NCBI RefSeq assembly: GCF_014639875.1
Contig: NZ_BMGD01000005.1
Span: 186,001 to 250,000, forward strand
Source of the DNA: Blastomonas aquatica
GTDB taxonomy: Bacteria > Pseudomonadota > Alphaproteobacteria > Sphingomonadales > Sphingomonadaceae
DNA: 64,000 nt
Direction of reading: 5' to 3'
Under the pieces are notes generated by a model that did not search any database, was not told the origin of the DNA, and was given only the letters and a program-made list of their open reading frames with translations. Shown here in pieces: positions 47,800 to 56,674 of the stretch. Every line of letters starts with the position of its first letter. The first letter of the stretch is position 1. A program made the translations under genes and the position numbers.

Positions 47800-48270
47800 C
47801 GGTGGTGAGGCCGCCCATGATGCTGCCTCTTGCTGCCTGGCGTGGGTTGCCAGCTGATAGAGATAGGCGACGGCGCACTCGGCATAGACTGCGGCCTGCA
47901 CGATGGCGCCTTTTTCGTTCTTGATCATCTCCAGCCAGCTGGCGATGTAGCTGGCGTGATCAGCACGCGGTTCCAATGCCAGCCCAATGCCAGCCCAAGG
48001 TCGGCAGCAAGGAATGCAGCCCCGGTCTCGGTTACCAGCTCCTCGCGTGCATAGCCTTCTTCGTCCTATGATTTTTGACTAAAGGAACGATCAAGGCGGG
48101 TGCGTGGCGCGTCCAGTGGACGGTCTTATGGTCGCGCATTGTGTAGTAACCTTGGCTGTCCTCGAATGCCTCAACAAGTGGAAGCTTATGCGGTCCTCGC
48201 TGATCATGTAATAGGCCTGTCGCCACCATGACGCACCTCTGTCGGCGCGGACCGGTCATGCCGATGTCAT
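47800..48270 (-). pseudogene. ArdC-like antirestriction protein remnant
   Basis: Minus-strand pieces of an ArdC/zincin protein appear in order but in different frames: QAYYMISEDRI, then LVEAFEDSQGYYT and HKTVHWTRH (the degenerate HExxH metal site, with Lys for Glu), then EEGYAREELVTETGAAFL and AADLGL, then DHASYIASWLEMIKNEKGA. At least three frameshifts separate them. ArdC genes travel on plasmids and integrative elements and protect incoming DNA. The stretch 47734-48340 has no other gene. Confidence 0.82.
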
Positions 48271-48346
48271 ACTCACGTGGGAAGCGAAATAGAACGTCAT
48301 TGGGAGTCGGCTCATTCTCGGTCAGAATCGCCAGTCCTCCCGAACG

Positions 48347-49576
48347 CTGATTTACGGCTTCGCCCATTTGGGCAAGAGCCTGTTTTGGTATAGCAGCGAA
48401 TTGCTTTTTGCCTATTTTCTGACCGAACTGGCCGGTTTACCCGTCACTGCAATGGGGATCGTAATTGCGACCGGCTTTCTGGTCAGCGCGGTGATCGATA
48501 TAGGCATAGGAGTAGGCCTGCAGCGGAGGTTGCGAACGGCGGCCTCCGCAGGACGTATGCAACTGGTCGGTGCCGTTTCATGTTCGCTAACCTTGATCGC
48601 CGTCTTTTTGGGCGCCTGGCTTCCCCAAGAGGTGCGGTTCGGCTATGCCCTGATGGTCGGCGTTGCATTTCGCTTTGCCTTTGCTGCCTATGACATCCCA
48701 CAAAATGCTTTGATGGCGCTGGGCACGCCCGATGCAGCGAGCCGATTGCGCGTAGCCTCGACGCGTATTTGGTTTAGTGGTGCAGCGACGTTGATCGTCG
48801 CGGCTGCGGTGGGACCACTCGTAGCGCGCGGGCATGCCGACGGGATCATGCTGTTGTTGATTATGTCCGCAATATTTGTGGTTATCTCCTTGATAGGTGC
48901 ATTCCTGCTTGCCCGTATGTTACAAGATACTAGGCCGGTAATCAGACCGGAACCACAGTCCAGTCCTCCTGGAAGCCAAATGCCTCGCAAATTCTGGCTG
49001 CTGCTGGGTGTTATGGTGGCGACGTCGCTTTTTACTCCGGCTTTTGGAAAGCTGGAGCCATATTTTGCGGCCTTCACGCTTCGCTCGGCATGGTGGGGCG
49101 GTGCGGTTATCATTTTCATGTCTTTGGGAATTGTCGCGGGACAGCCTTTGTGGTTGCACTTGTGCAGGCAGATGCGCAGCGGCTGGGTAATGCTGATCGC
49201 GGCACTGGTGCAACTCGGTGCGCTCACGGGGTTCGGGCTGTTTGGCGGGATCGATTCTGGGGTAGCAGCCGCCACCGCATTCGGATTTGGTCTCGGCAAT
49301 GGCGGTGTCGGAATGGTGCAATGGGCGGCATTCAGCGAAACTGTATCGCGCGCCGGTGCGGCCAGAGCGGGAGTCAGCTATGGCCTGTTTGCCGCGACAG
49401 GAAAGGTCTCGCTCGCCAGCGGTGGTCTGCTTATCGCCATGGCTCTCGCTCGTATCGACTATCGCGTCAGCGAGAGCGAGGCGTTGGTACCGTTAATGGC
49501 GGCATTGCCAGCGGCGGGAGCAATCTGCTGCGCGATCATCGGCGTTGCGCTCGCGCGCCAACCACGCCAGGCTTGA
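48347..49576 (+). CDS. MFS (GPH-like) transporter lacking a normal start codon
   Basis: About 409 residues with twelve hydrophobic segments; the N-terminal RTLIYGFAHLGKSLFWYSSE matches the beginning of GPH/MFS sugar-type transporters. In frame upstream there is no ATG or GTG; the first usual candidate is a TTG at 48368, already inside the conserved first helix. A CTG at 48347 is the only other option. The 5' end was probably cut when the ArdC remnant became its neighbour. It may be a functional gene with a poor start, or a pseudogene. Convergent with the ROK gene. Confidence 0.7.
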   Translation: MIYGFAHLGKSLFWYSSELLFAYFLTELAGLPVTAMGIVIATGFLVSAVIDIGIGVGLQRRLRTAASAGRMQLVGAVSCSLTLIAVFLGAWLPQEVRFGYALMVGVAFRFAFAAYDIPQNALMALGTPDAASRLRVASTRIWFSGAATLIVAAAVGPLVARGHADGIMLLLIMSAIFVVISLIGAFLLARMLQDTRPVIRPEPQSSPPGSQMPRKFWLLLGVMVATSLFTPAFGKLEPYFAAFTLRSAWWGGAVIIFMSLGIVAGQPLWLHLCRQMRSGWVMLIAALVQLGALTGFGLFGGIDSGVAAATAFGFGLGNGGVGMVQWAAFSETVSRAGAARAGVSYGLFAATGKVSLASGGLLIAMALARIDYRVSESEALVPLMAALPAAGAICCAIIGVALARQPRQA

Positions 49577-49730
49577 TCACCACGGCTGCACCCCGCGTTT
49601 GAACAAGGTTCGGGACATGTAAGTCGGCGCGTCCCGGCCGAAGAGCAGGCGCTGGGATGTGACGATGCGACGCGATGGGGCCGTCGAGGATCATGCCGCT
49701 GACGGCTTGGCGCCGGTAAAACACGACCCG

Positions 49731-50912
49731 TTACTGGAAAAAAGCGGCAGTCAGTGGCAACGTTGCGGCTCCGGCAGCGGTCGCATCGCTGATAACGGCG
49801 GATTTGAGCAACAAGGGTGTCGGTCGGCTGTATCCGCGGCGGAGCGGATTGTTGAACGCGAGCCGTGGCAGCAGCACGTCAGCAAGCTGACCGGGAAGGC
49901 GCCCGCCAAAGACGATCGCATCGGGATCAAGCGTGCCGGCAATCGATGAGATGACAATCGACAGGCTTTCAGTTGCCTCGTCCAACCATTCCGCCACGCC
50001 TGGAACGTCCTTCCCGCACAGGCCCAGCGCCTCGGCCAGACCCAGATCCCGAACGCCATGTTGGTTCATCAGCACCCGCAACCGTTCAAGGCTGGGCACG
50101 GGCATTCCTGGCGGAATACAGGCTCCGAATTCGCCGGCATTGCCATGGCGCCCCCGCATGAGCTTGCCCTCGCTGATGACGCCGCCGCCAAAGCCCGCTG
50201 CGAAGTACAGATATGCAAACGAGCTGGAAGTCCGCCCCTGCCCGAGGCCGGCCTCGCCCAAGGCGGCAGCGTTGCCGTCATTGTCAATCCAAATGCCACA
50301 GTCGAGCGCGCCTGAGAGCTCGGGCACGAGATCACGAACCGCCCAGTCGTCGAGCGCGCCTGGCGGATTGAGCTTATGGCCATCTCCAATGAAGAACCCG
50401 GTGATCGCAACGCCTGCACCCACGAACTGCGCGCGATCCAGCCCTGCCTCCAGCATCAGGCGGTCGAGATGGCGGCGCAGATGCACCGCTGTCGGGCGAA
50501 GGGCGGGGTTTTCGAGCGGGAAATCTGCGCTCGCCATTATCGCACCCGATAGGTTCACCAGCGCTACGCTAACCGCATCGGTCATCAGTGAGATTCCTGC
50601 CGCAAAAGCTGCATCTCCTTGCAGCGCCAGCCGACTGCTGGGCTTTCCGCGCCCGCGCGGTACCGGCGCACTTTCGCTGAGCAAGTTGCGCGCGATCAGG
50701 CCATCGACGATTCGCGAGGCGGAAAACCCCGCCATGCCGCTGGCCCGCGCCAGATCCGCGCGCGATTGATCGGATATGCGGCGGACGAGAGTCATCAGCA
50801 TGCGTTCGCCTTCGGTCACCGTCCGCCCGTCTGGCCGCAGTAGGGCAGCAGGGAAAGAAGGCTGGTTCGTGCCATCTGGCGTTGTCACACGGGTGTTTGG
50901 CGACGCTTTCAT
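49731..50912 (-). CDS. ROK-family transcriptional repressor
   Basis: A 393-residue NagC/XylR-type regulator: winged helix at about 38-95 (ADLARASGMAGFSASRIVDGLI) and a ROK sugar-kinase-like domain with GAGVAITGFF, IDNDGNAAALGEA and GGGVISEGKLMRGRHGNAGEFG. The zinc-binding Cys cluster of most ROK proteins is reduced to a single Cys (FGACIPPG). It is divergent from the TonB receptor at 50979 and probably represses it. Confidence 0.88.
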   Translation of the reverse strand: MKASPNTRVTTPDGTNQPSFPAALLRPDGRTVTEGERMLMTLVRRISDQSRADLARASGMAGFSASRIVDGLIARNLLSESAPVPRGRGKPSSRLALQGDAAFAAGISLMTDAVSVALVNLSGAIMASADFPLENPALRPTAVHLRRHLDRLMLEAGLDRAQFVGAGVAITGFFIGDGHKLNPPGALDDWAVRDLVPELSGALDCGIWIDNDGNAAALGEAGLGQGRTSSSFAYLYFAAGFGGGVISEGKLMRGRHGNAGEFGACIPPGMPVPSLERLRVLMNQHGVRDLGLAEALGLCGKDVPGVAEWLDEATESLSIVISSIAGTLDPDAIVFGGRLPGQLADVLLPRLAFNNPLRRGYSRPTPLLLKSAVISDATAAGAATLPLTAAFFQ

Positions 50913-50938
50913 ACCGATTCAATGCGCGAAGTTTTTTT

Positions 50939-50953
50939 TGCACGCAAGGTGCA
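50939..50953. promoter_or_regulatory. Inverted repeat, candidate ROK operator
   Basis: TGCAC-GCAAG-GTGCA lies in the 66-base gap between the ROK gene and the divergent receptor. Position and symmetry fit a repressor site. Confidence 0.45.
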
Positions 50954-50978
50954 TAATGAAATGAATAAGTCACATTAA

Positions 50979-53645
50979 GTGCGTAAATCCTGGCTGGTAA
51001 CTGCTTCAGGAGGATTCGGGGTGTTTTTTGATATTGGAACGCGCGCATTGGCAACGACGATTGCAGGCATCGTAGTGACCGTACCGGCCATCGCGCAAAG
51101 CGCTGGAAGTGAGGTGACGGATGAACCTGCGGCATCAATTGTGGTGGTGGGCGCACGGCTGCAGAGCGAACGCGCGGTCGAAGCAAAGCGCGATATCGCT
51201 GTCGTTTCGGACAGTGTCACCGGGGACGAAGCAGGCTCGCTGCCGGACTTTGGTTTGGGAGAAGCACTTGATCGTGTGCCCGGCGTGAGCACGATCCAGA
51301 ACAATGCGCGCGGCGAAGCCCAGTTCATTACGATACGCGGACTTAATGCCGATTACAATCTGGTCGAGGTTGATGGGGTTGCCCTGCCGACGACCGAGCT
51401 TGGCCGACGCAATGTTTCGCTCGATGTCATCCCGTCCGCGCTCGCCAAGCGCGTTGACGTCTACAAGACGCGAACACCGGCGATGGATGGCAATGCCATT
51501 GGCGGGACCGTCAACCTGATCAGCCGAAGCGCGTTCGACCACAAAGGCCTTTTCATCGGCGGCCGGGCCAATGCCGGTTGGTATGAAAATGAACGCGATT
51601 ACAGCGATACTACGCCTTCGGGTCTTGCTGACCTGACCGTCACCAACCGTTTCGGATCGCAAAATGAGTTCGGCATCGTGCTGGCGGGGAGCTATTTCCG
51701 GCGCGATTCTTCTTCGCTCAATTCGTCTGGCGACAACTTCTTATTCTATGACGAGCAAGGAAGGCGGCTTTCCAACGCCAATGCTGGCGAATACGCCATC
51801 GCTGCACCCAATCGCCGCCGATGGTGGACTTATGACAATCTGCGACAGCGCTACGGCGGCCTTGCTAAGCTGGAATATCGCGGCGCCACGCTTCAGGCTG
51901 ACGTCACATATGGCGATTTCCGTCATGAAAATGACGAACAACGCCAAAGCAACAGCCTTTATGTTTCGGGCGATCCGTCCGTCCGCACACCTACAGGTGG
52001 ATTTGCGCCGCGCGCGACCGCGCAGGCCGACCTTGCCGAGTTCTTCGAGAAGCGGCGGATCTCCTACGTGAACGGCCGACTGATCTGGCGCCCCTCTGAC
52101 CTGGCGAGCCTCCGCCTGGGTGCAAGCAACGCCGTGGCGCGATACACGAATGATTCCTATCTCGACACCTATCGCACCGTAACCACGGACGCTTTGGCCT
52201 ATGACTATATCGCCGACGGACTGAGCTATCAGCAGTTCACGCCACGCAATCCGGCTTATTACTACAACCCGGCGAACTACCGGTTAGTGGAACATGGCAA
52301 CAATCTTGACGAAAACCGCGAGCGCGCGTTTTCGGCGACCATCGACTACGATTTCAACCAAGGTACTAATGCCCGAGGCGTCGGCTTTGCCGTTGGCGGC
52401 AAATACCGGCAGATTGACCGTTTTTATGATTTCGTGAATGGATTGTTCGCTCCGGTTCAGGCCGCAAACAACCTGCTCACCGGTCTTGTAAGCCCGGTTC
52501 AGGTCCAGCCGTATAACGGCAATGGCGATTACATCATCGCGATCGACCGCGCTGCTGCCGAGGCCCGCTTTGCAGCCAATCGCAGCAACTATGTCGAGGC
52601 TGCGAATAGCAAATCCGCCAATCTTGCAAGCGATTACGACCTCCAAGAGCATGTCGCTGCCGGTTACATGCTGATGAGCTATCGCGACGACCGTTTCAAC
52701 CTGTCGGCGGGTGCCCGCTACGAGCACACCGATTTGCTTACGGGATCCAACACGCAGGTCGGCACCGTCTGGTCTTACGAGCGGCGCGGCCAGACCTATG
52801 ACGATGTGCTTCCGTCGCTCAATCTGTCCTACGATGTAAGTGATACGTTTCGTGTCCGCGCAGCGGCTTCGCGATCGATCGGGCGGCCCAATTACGATCT
52901 GCTTGCAGCCCGCCAGCGGATCACGGAGGGCGCCGCAAGCCTTTCAATCACCGGCGGCAACCCTGATCTGCGTCCACGCCGCGCCAACAATTACGACGTG
53001 TCACTTGAATATTATTTCGCGCCGCGAAGCGTTCTGGCAGCGGCGGTGTTCGCCAAGGAAATTAACGATGAGATCGTCACTCTGGTGTCCACCCGAGTAG
53101 AAGGAACCGGCGACGACGAGATCACGATCCGCACCAGCCAGCCCGTGAACAGCGGCCGGGTCACCATTCGCGGGATCGAACTAAGCGTTGCGCTCCCCAA
53201 CCTTGCAATCGTTCACCCCATTCTGGACGGCTTCGGGGTCACCGGTAATATGACGTTTCTGGATGGCACGCCGCTGTCGATCGAAATGACCGATGGCACG
53301 ATGCGACGCTTGCCCGGCCTTGTGGAACAGGCGGACCGGATCGCCAATGTGACCGCCTTTTATACCAGCAACCGCTTTTCGGCGCAGGTGGCATATAACT
53401 ACAAATCGTCCACTCTGATCCAGATATCGACCAGCGCTACCGCGCTCGACCGATCGCTTGACGAAAGTCACGTGCTCGATGCGCAACTACGCTTCGCCAT
53501 CACTCCGCGCATTTCGCTGATCGCCCAAGCGAAAAACCTGACAAATAATCGCCCCACCCGCCTGACCGGGCCATTTCAGGAATTGCTTCGCGAAGAGATT
53601 GACAATGGCCGCGGCTATTTTGCCGGTGTCAACTTCCGCTTTTGA
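50979..53645 (+). CDS. TonB-dependent receptor
   Basis: An 888-residue receptor with signal peptide (to about residue 38), TonB-box-like SIVVVGARL, plug (QFITIRGLNADYNLVEVDGV, MDGNAIGGTVNLISRSAF) and barrel ending AGVNFRF. No STN domain, so it is not of the transducing kind; the neighbouring ROK protein would control it instead. The secreted glycerophosphodiesterase nine bases downstream suggests a glycerophosphodiester or a glycosyl derivative as ligand. GTG start. Confidence 0.92.
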   Translation: MRKSWLVTASGGFGVFFDIGTRALATTIAGIVVTVPAIAQSAGSEVTDEPAASIVVVGARLQSERAVEAKRDIAVVSDSVTGDEAGSLPDFGLGEALDRVPGVSTIQNNARGEAQFITIRGLNADYNLVEVDGVALPTTELGRRNVSLDVIPSALAKRVDVYKTRTPAMDGNAIGGTVNLISRSAFDHKGLFIGGRANAGWYENERDYSDTTPSGLADLTVTNRFGSQNEFGIVLAGSYFRRDSSSLNSSGDNFLFYDEQGRRLSNANAGEYAIAAPNRRRWWTYDNLRQRYGGLAKLEYRGATLQADVTYGDFRHENDEQRQSNSLYVSGDPSVRTPTGGFAPRATAQADLAEFFEKRRISYVNGRLIWRPSDLASLRLGASNAVARYTNDSYLDTYRTVTTDALAYDYIADGLSYQQFTPRNPAYYYNPANYRLVEHGNNLDENRERAFSATIDYDFNQGTNARGVGFAVGGKYRQIDRFYDFVNGLFAPVQAANNLLTGLVSPVQVQPYNGNGDYIIAIDRAAAEARFAANRSNYVEAANSKSANLASDYDLQEHVAAGYMLMSYRDDRFNLSAGARYEHTDLLTGSNTQVGTVWSYERRGQTYDDVLPSLNLSYDVSDTFRVRAAASRSIGRPNYDLLAARQRITEGAASLSITGGNPDLRPRRANNYDVSLEYYFAPRSVLAAAVFAKEINDEIVTLVSTRVEGTGDDEITIRTSQPVNSGRVTIRGIELSVALPNLAIVHPILDGFGVTGNMTFLDGTPLSIEMTDGTMRRLPGLVEQADRIANVTAFYTSNRFSAQVAYNYKSSTLIQISTSATALDRSLDESHVLDAQLRFAITPRISLIAQAKNLTNNRPTRLTGPFQELLREEIDNGRGYFAGVNFRF

Positions 53646-53654
53646 GGACAAGCT

Positions 53655-54611
53655 ATGCCCGCTTTCATGTTCCCGCCCGCAATGCTGCTCCTCTCGGGCA
53701 GCTTAGCGCTCCAGACCGTCACTGCGCACGATGCCGACCGGAGCGCCGAGCTTGAGCGCCGGCTTGCCGGCCCGGACGGCGAAATTCTAGTGGTAGCTCA
53801 TCGCGGGTGCTGGCTGGATACCGCAGAAAACAGTCTTGCTGCCATTGATGCCTGCGTCGCCATGGGCGTCGATATGGTCGAAATCGATACCCGCCGGACT
53901 CGCGACGGCGTGCTGGTTCTGATGCATGATGCGACTGTGGATCGTACCACCGATGGCTCGGGCAAACTGGCCGACCTTTCGCTTGCCGAAATCCGCCGTC
54001 TCCGGTTGCGCTCGGCTGCCGGCGGTAAGGGGGTGGGGACCACAGCCTGGCGGGTGCCGACGCTGGCCGAGGCTCTGGCGCACGCCAAGGGCAGGATCCT
54101 CGTCAACGTTGATGCAAAAGAGGATGTCCGCGACATAGCGGCCACCGAAGTTCAGGCGCTCGGCATGGCGCGTCAGGTCCTGTTCAAGACCGAAGCCCCG
54201 GCGGCAACGTTGGCAGGCAAGCAATGGGTTTCAAGAGCGGCATTTGAGCCGATCATCAACCAGCGCAAGCTGAAGGGCGAAATGCACGAGGCTATTGCCA
54301 GCTATGACGTTTTTAAGCCGGTTGCCTATGAGATCGTTTTTAACGACATCGCATTTCTGGACGAGGCAGTTGCGACGCTGCGGGGCAAACCGGTGCGCAT
54401 CTGGGCAAACACGCTCGATTATGATTTTTCGGGAGGGCATGTCGATCGGATCGCGCTGATCGATCCGGATGCTGTCTGGGGCATGATGCGCGATCGCGGG
54501 GTCGATGCCATCCAGACCGATCAGCCTCGCGCACTGCTGGCGTATTTAGATCGAACCGCCCCCGCGCTATCCCGCGACGGCTCAACAGCGCTGACGGGAC
54601 AAGAACAATGA
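53655..54611 (+). CDS. Secreted glycerophosphodiester phosphodiesterase
   Basis: A 318-residue enzyme with a hydrophobic leader. The GDPD TIM-barrel motifs are intact: VVAHRGCWLDTAENSLAA with the catalytic HR, VEIDTRRTRDGVLVLMHD with metal-binding E-x-D and the second His, WANTLDYDF, and DAIQTDQP near the C-terminus. It releases sn-glycerol 3-phosphate from phospholipid head-group diesters. It follows the receptor at 50979 closely and overlaps a truncated gene by an ATGA. Confidence 0.92.
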   Translation: MPAFMFPPAMLLLSGSLALQTVTAHDADRSAELERRLAGPDGEILVVAHRGCWLDTAENSLAAIDACVAMGVDMVEIDTRRTRDGVLVLMHDATVDRTTDGSGKLADLSLAEIRRLRLRSAAGGKGVGTTAWRVPTLAEALAHAKGRILVNVDAKEDVRDIAATEVQALGMARQVLFKTEAPAATLAGKQWVSRAAFEPIINQRKLKGEMHEAIASYDVFKPVAYEIVFNDIAFLDEAVATLRGKPVRIWANTLDYDFSGGHVDRIALIDPDAVWGMMRDRGVDAIQTDQPRALLAYLDRTAPALSRDGSTALTGQEQ

Positions 54612-54793
54612 GCCGCTGGTTCCGGGCGACGCTAATTGTGCTGGCATTGGCGCTGGCCGCCAGCATGTTTCCCTCCGCCGAGGCCAAGTCCGATTATGAT
54701 GTTTGCAAGATCAAGCGGTTCATGGCGCAGGCAGGCGGACCGCATTCCCCAGATACGCGCTCAACCCGGCGCGCAAATCGCGATATCGAATAA
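54608..54793 (+). pseudogene. Truncated secreted protein after the phosphodiesterase
   Basis: The ATG overlaps the phosphodiesterase stop. About 40 residues look genuine: signal peptide (LIVLALALAASMFPSAEA) and a start of mature chain with KSDYDVCKIKRFMAQAG. The frame then turns into unrelated sequence and stops at 61 codons. A third gene of this operon has been cut off. Its family cannot be told. Confidence 0.5.
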
Positions 54794-54929
54794 CTGGCGC
54801 AGCTGCGATTTCTTTGGCTCGGCGTATGATTCCTTCGCGAGCGTGGTCACCGGCGACAAGGTAACGCGCAAGCTCGTTAGCAGACATTCCGGGCTGCGAA
54901 CGAATGCGTTTATGAGGTTTGCTGGCCAT
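54720..54929 (-). pseudogene. Partial gene fragment at a junction
   Basis: A 69-codon frame (MSANELARYLVAGDHAREGI, AKEIAAAPVIRYRDLRAGLS) reads like the start of a helical DNA-associated protein of a mobile element and runs into the truncated gene on the other strand. No family is assigned. The rest of 54612-55090 holds nothing I recognise. Confidence 0.35.
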
Positions 54930-55090
54930 GGATGATTTCCTTTCCTATCGTCGGATAGACGGTGATCGGTATCTCTACATTTCGTCTCTATCCAAAAGTA
55001 AGGCTGCGTGACAGACCATCGGACTGTGTGGCTTGCAAACGCACCCGCGTGGCTGAATGATCGGCGGATGACATAAGAGGCACCATCACA

Positions 55091-55828
55091 GTGACCGAAG
55101 TTTATGAAGCCTATCAGCCGCAGCTGTTGCCAGTCTCCTGGGGCCAGAACATCTGGACGGTGGAAGGCCCAGAGGTGAACTATCGGCTGGCTGTTGTTAC
55201 CATAGCATGCCCAACACGCATGACGGTCGTGCAGTTGAAAGACGGCACGCTGTGGCTGCATTCACCGGTTTGCTACTCTCCTGCGTTGGCAGAAGCGTTG
55301 GATGCGCTTGGCCCAGTTTCGGTGCTGGTTGCGCCCAACAGCTATCATTATCTCCATATCACCGCGTGGGCCGCAGCTTACCCTGATGCCACCATCTTCG
55401 CCGCTGCCGATGTAGCGCTTAAGATCAAGGTGCCAGTCATTCCGCTCACCGCTTGCGAAGTGGAGCTATGGCCCGGTGATATCCTGCACACCGTGATTGA
55501 ACTTGGTTCATTCACGGAAGCGGTTTTCTTTCACGTTAGTTCGCGCACCCTCATCGTGACCGATCTCATGCAGAATTTCGAGGCGCGCAGGGTACGCAAT
55601 TTTGCGACCCGTGCCATCCTTGCCGCAGGCGGTGCAACCGGACCAAATGGCCGCCCGTCGATGGAAATCAGGTTCGCAGCGCGCCAGCACAGCAAGGCTT
55701 TGCACGTCGGCGTTCGGCAGATGCTTGACTGGAGGCCGGAGCGGATCATTCTGGCCCACGGGGCATGCTATACCAGCGAAGCGCCAGCTGAAATCGAACG
55801 CGCCTTTGCCTGGGTCAAGGCGCGATAG
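55091..55828 (+). CDS. DUF4336 protein (metallo-beta-lactamase-like fold)
   Basis: A 245-residue cytoplasmic protein. NIWTVEGPEVN, LKDGTLWLHSPV, VLVAPNSYHYLHITAW and ERIILAHG are characteristic of DUF4336, which has a metallo-beta-lactamase-like core with several metal ligands replaced. GTG start. No operon partner. Biochemical role is not established. Confidence 0.8.
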   Translation: MTEVYEAYQPQLLPVSWGQNIWTVEGPEVNYRLAVVTIACPTRMTVVQLKDGTLWLHSPVCYSPALAEALDALGPVSVLVAPNSYHYLHITAWAAAYPDATIFAAADVALKIKVPVIPLTACEVELWPGDILHTVIELGSFTEAVFFHVSSRTLIVTDLMQNFEARRVRNFATRAILAAGGATGPNGRPSMEIRFAARQHSKALHVGVRQMLDWRPERIILAHGACYTSEAPAEIERAFAWVKAR

Positions 55829-56311
55829 TGCGGTACCACGGATTCGCCATTGCATCCTTGAGAGCGCCGACGACCTTGGGCCGGCTGTCAGCACGGGCTC
55901 GGGAGTTACCTTCTATAGTTCTGCCAAGGGCATCGAGGCGTTTGTAGAACGGATGGGTGGGAGCAATTGGCGGGCCGAATACGAAATGTCCGGCATCCTT
56001 GCATGCTCGCATGGTGACTGGCGCCCTTACACCGAGACGATGCGAGACCTACGCCGCTCGATTACCGCGCACGGCGATCAGGCCCATCAAATCACGCCTG
56101 AACTTATCACTGAAATTGAGCTTCCCGTCATTGCCTCCTGCCCTCAAAACTAGGTTGGAAGACGTCAAGAAACCTAGAGGTTAGTCACAATCAAATTTCA
56201 GGCCTCGGTCGAAATCTGCGGCTGCCGATGCACAGACATAGGAGACGCAAATCTGCTACTCCAGCGCCGGACCTGATGTCGGCGTCGATTGCATACACAA
56301 GGAACCGAACG
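55829..56311. other. Gene-poor stretch between DUF4336 and YCII genes
   Basis: Short frames exist on both strands (for example plus 55829-56153 and minus 55815-56012) but none has a recognisable domain, ribosome site or clear coding pattern. It probably holds decayed sequence. Confidence 0.4.
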
Positions 56312-56674
56312 ATGCATTACATGCTGATCTATCTCGAAACTGCCGAGGAAATGGGCAAACGCGGCAATCCCGCCGAAGCCGGAACCTACTGGGGCGGCTG
56401 GAATGCCTATATGGGGGCCATGGCGCAGAGCGGCGTGATGGTCAGCGGTAACGGGCTGAAAACCCCGGAGGTGGCGACGACGCTGCGGGTGGTTGACGGC
56501 AAGCGCCATATTCATGACGGGCCGTTTGCCGACACCAAGGAAATGCTGGGCGGCTATGTCATAATTGACGTAGCCAATCTCGATGATGCGCTCGAATGGG
56601 CAGCGCGCGCGCCCTGTGCATCGGCCGGATCGGTTGAAGTCCGTCCCGTGCTGCCGGCACCCGCCGAAGGCTGA
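56312..56674 (+). CDS. YCII/DGPF-domain protein
   Basis: A 120-residue ferredoxin-like protein starting MHYMLIYLET, with the family's D-G-P-F motif in IHDGPFADTKEMLGGY. The stop overlaps the sigma factor start (TGATG). DGPF genes are the standard partner of ECF42 sigma factors and are usually their regulatory target. An upstream in-frame extension is not conserved and is left out. Confidence 0.9.
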   Translation: MHYMLIYLETAEEMGKRGNPAEAGTYWGGWNAYMGAMAQSGVMVSGNGLKTPEVATTLRVVDGKRHIHDGPFADTKEMLGGYVIIDVANLDDALEWAARAPCASAGSVEVRPVLPAPAEG

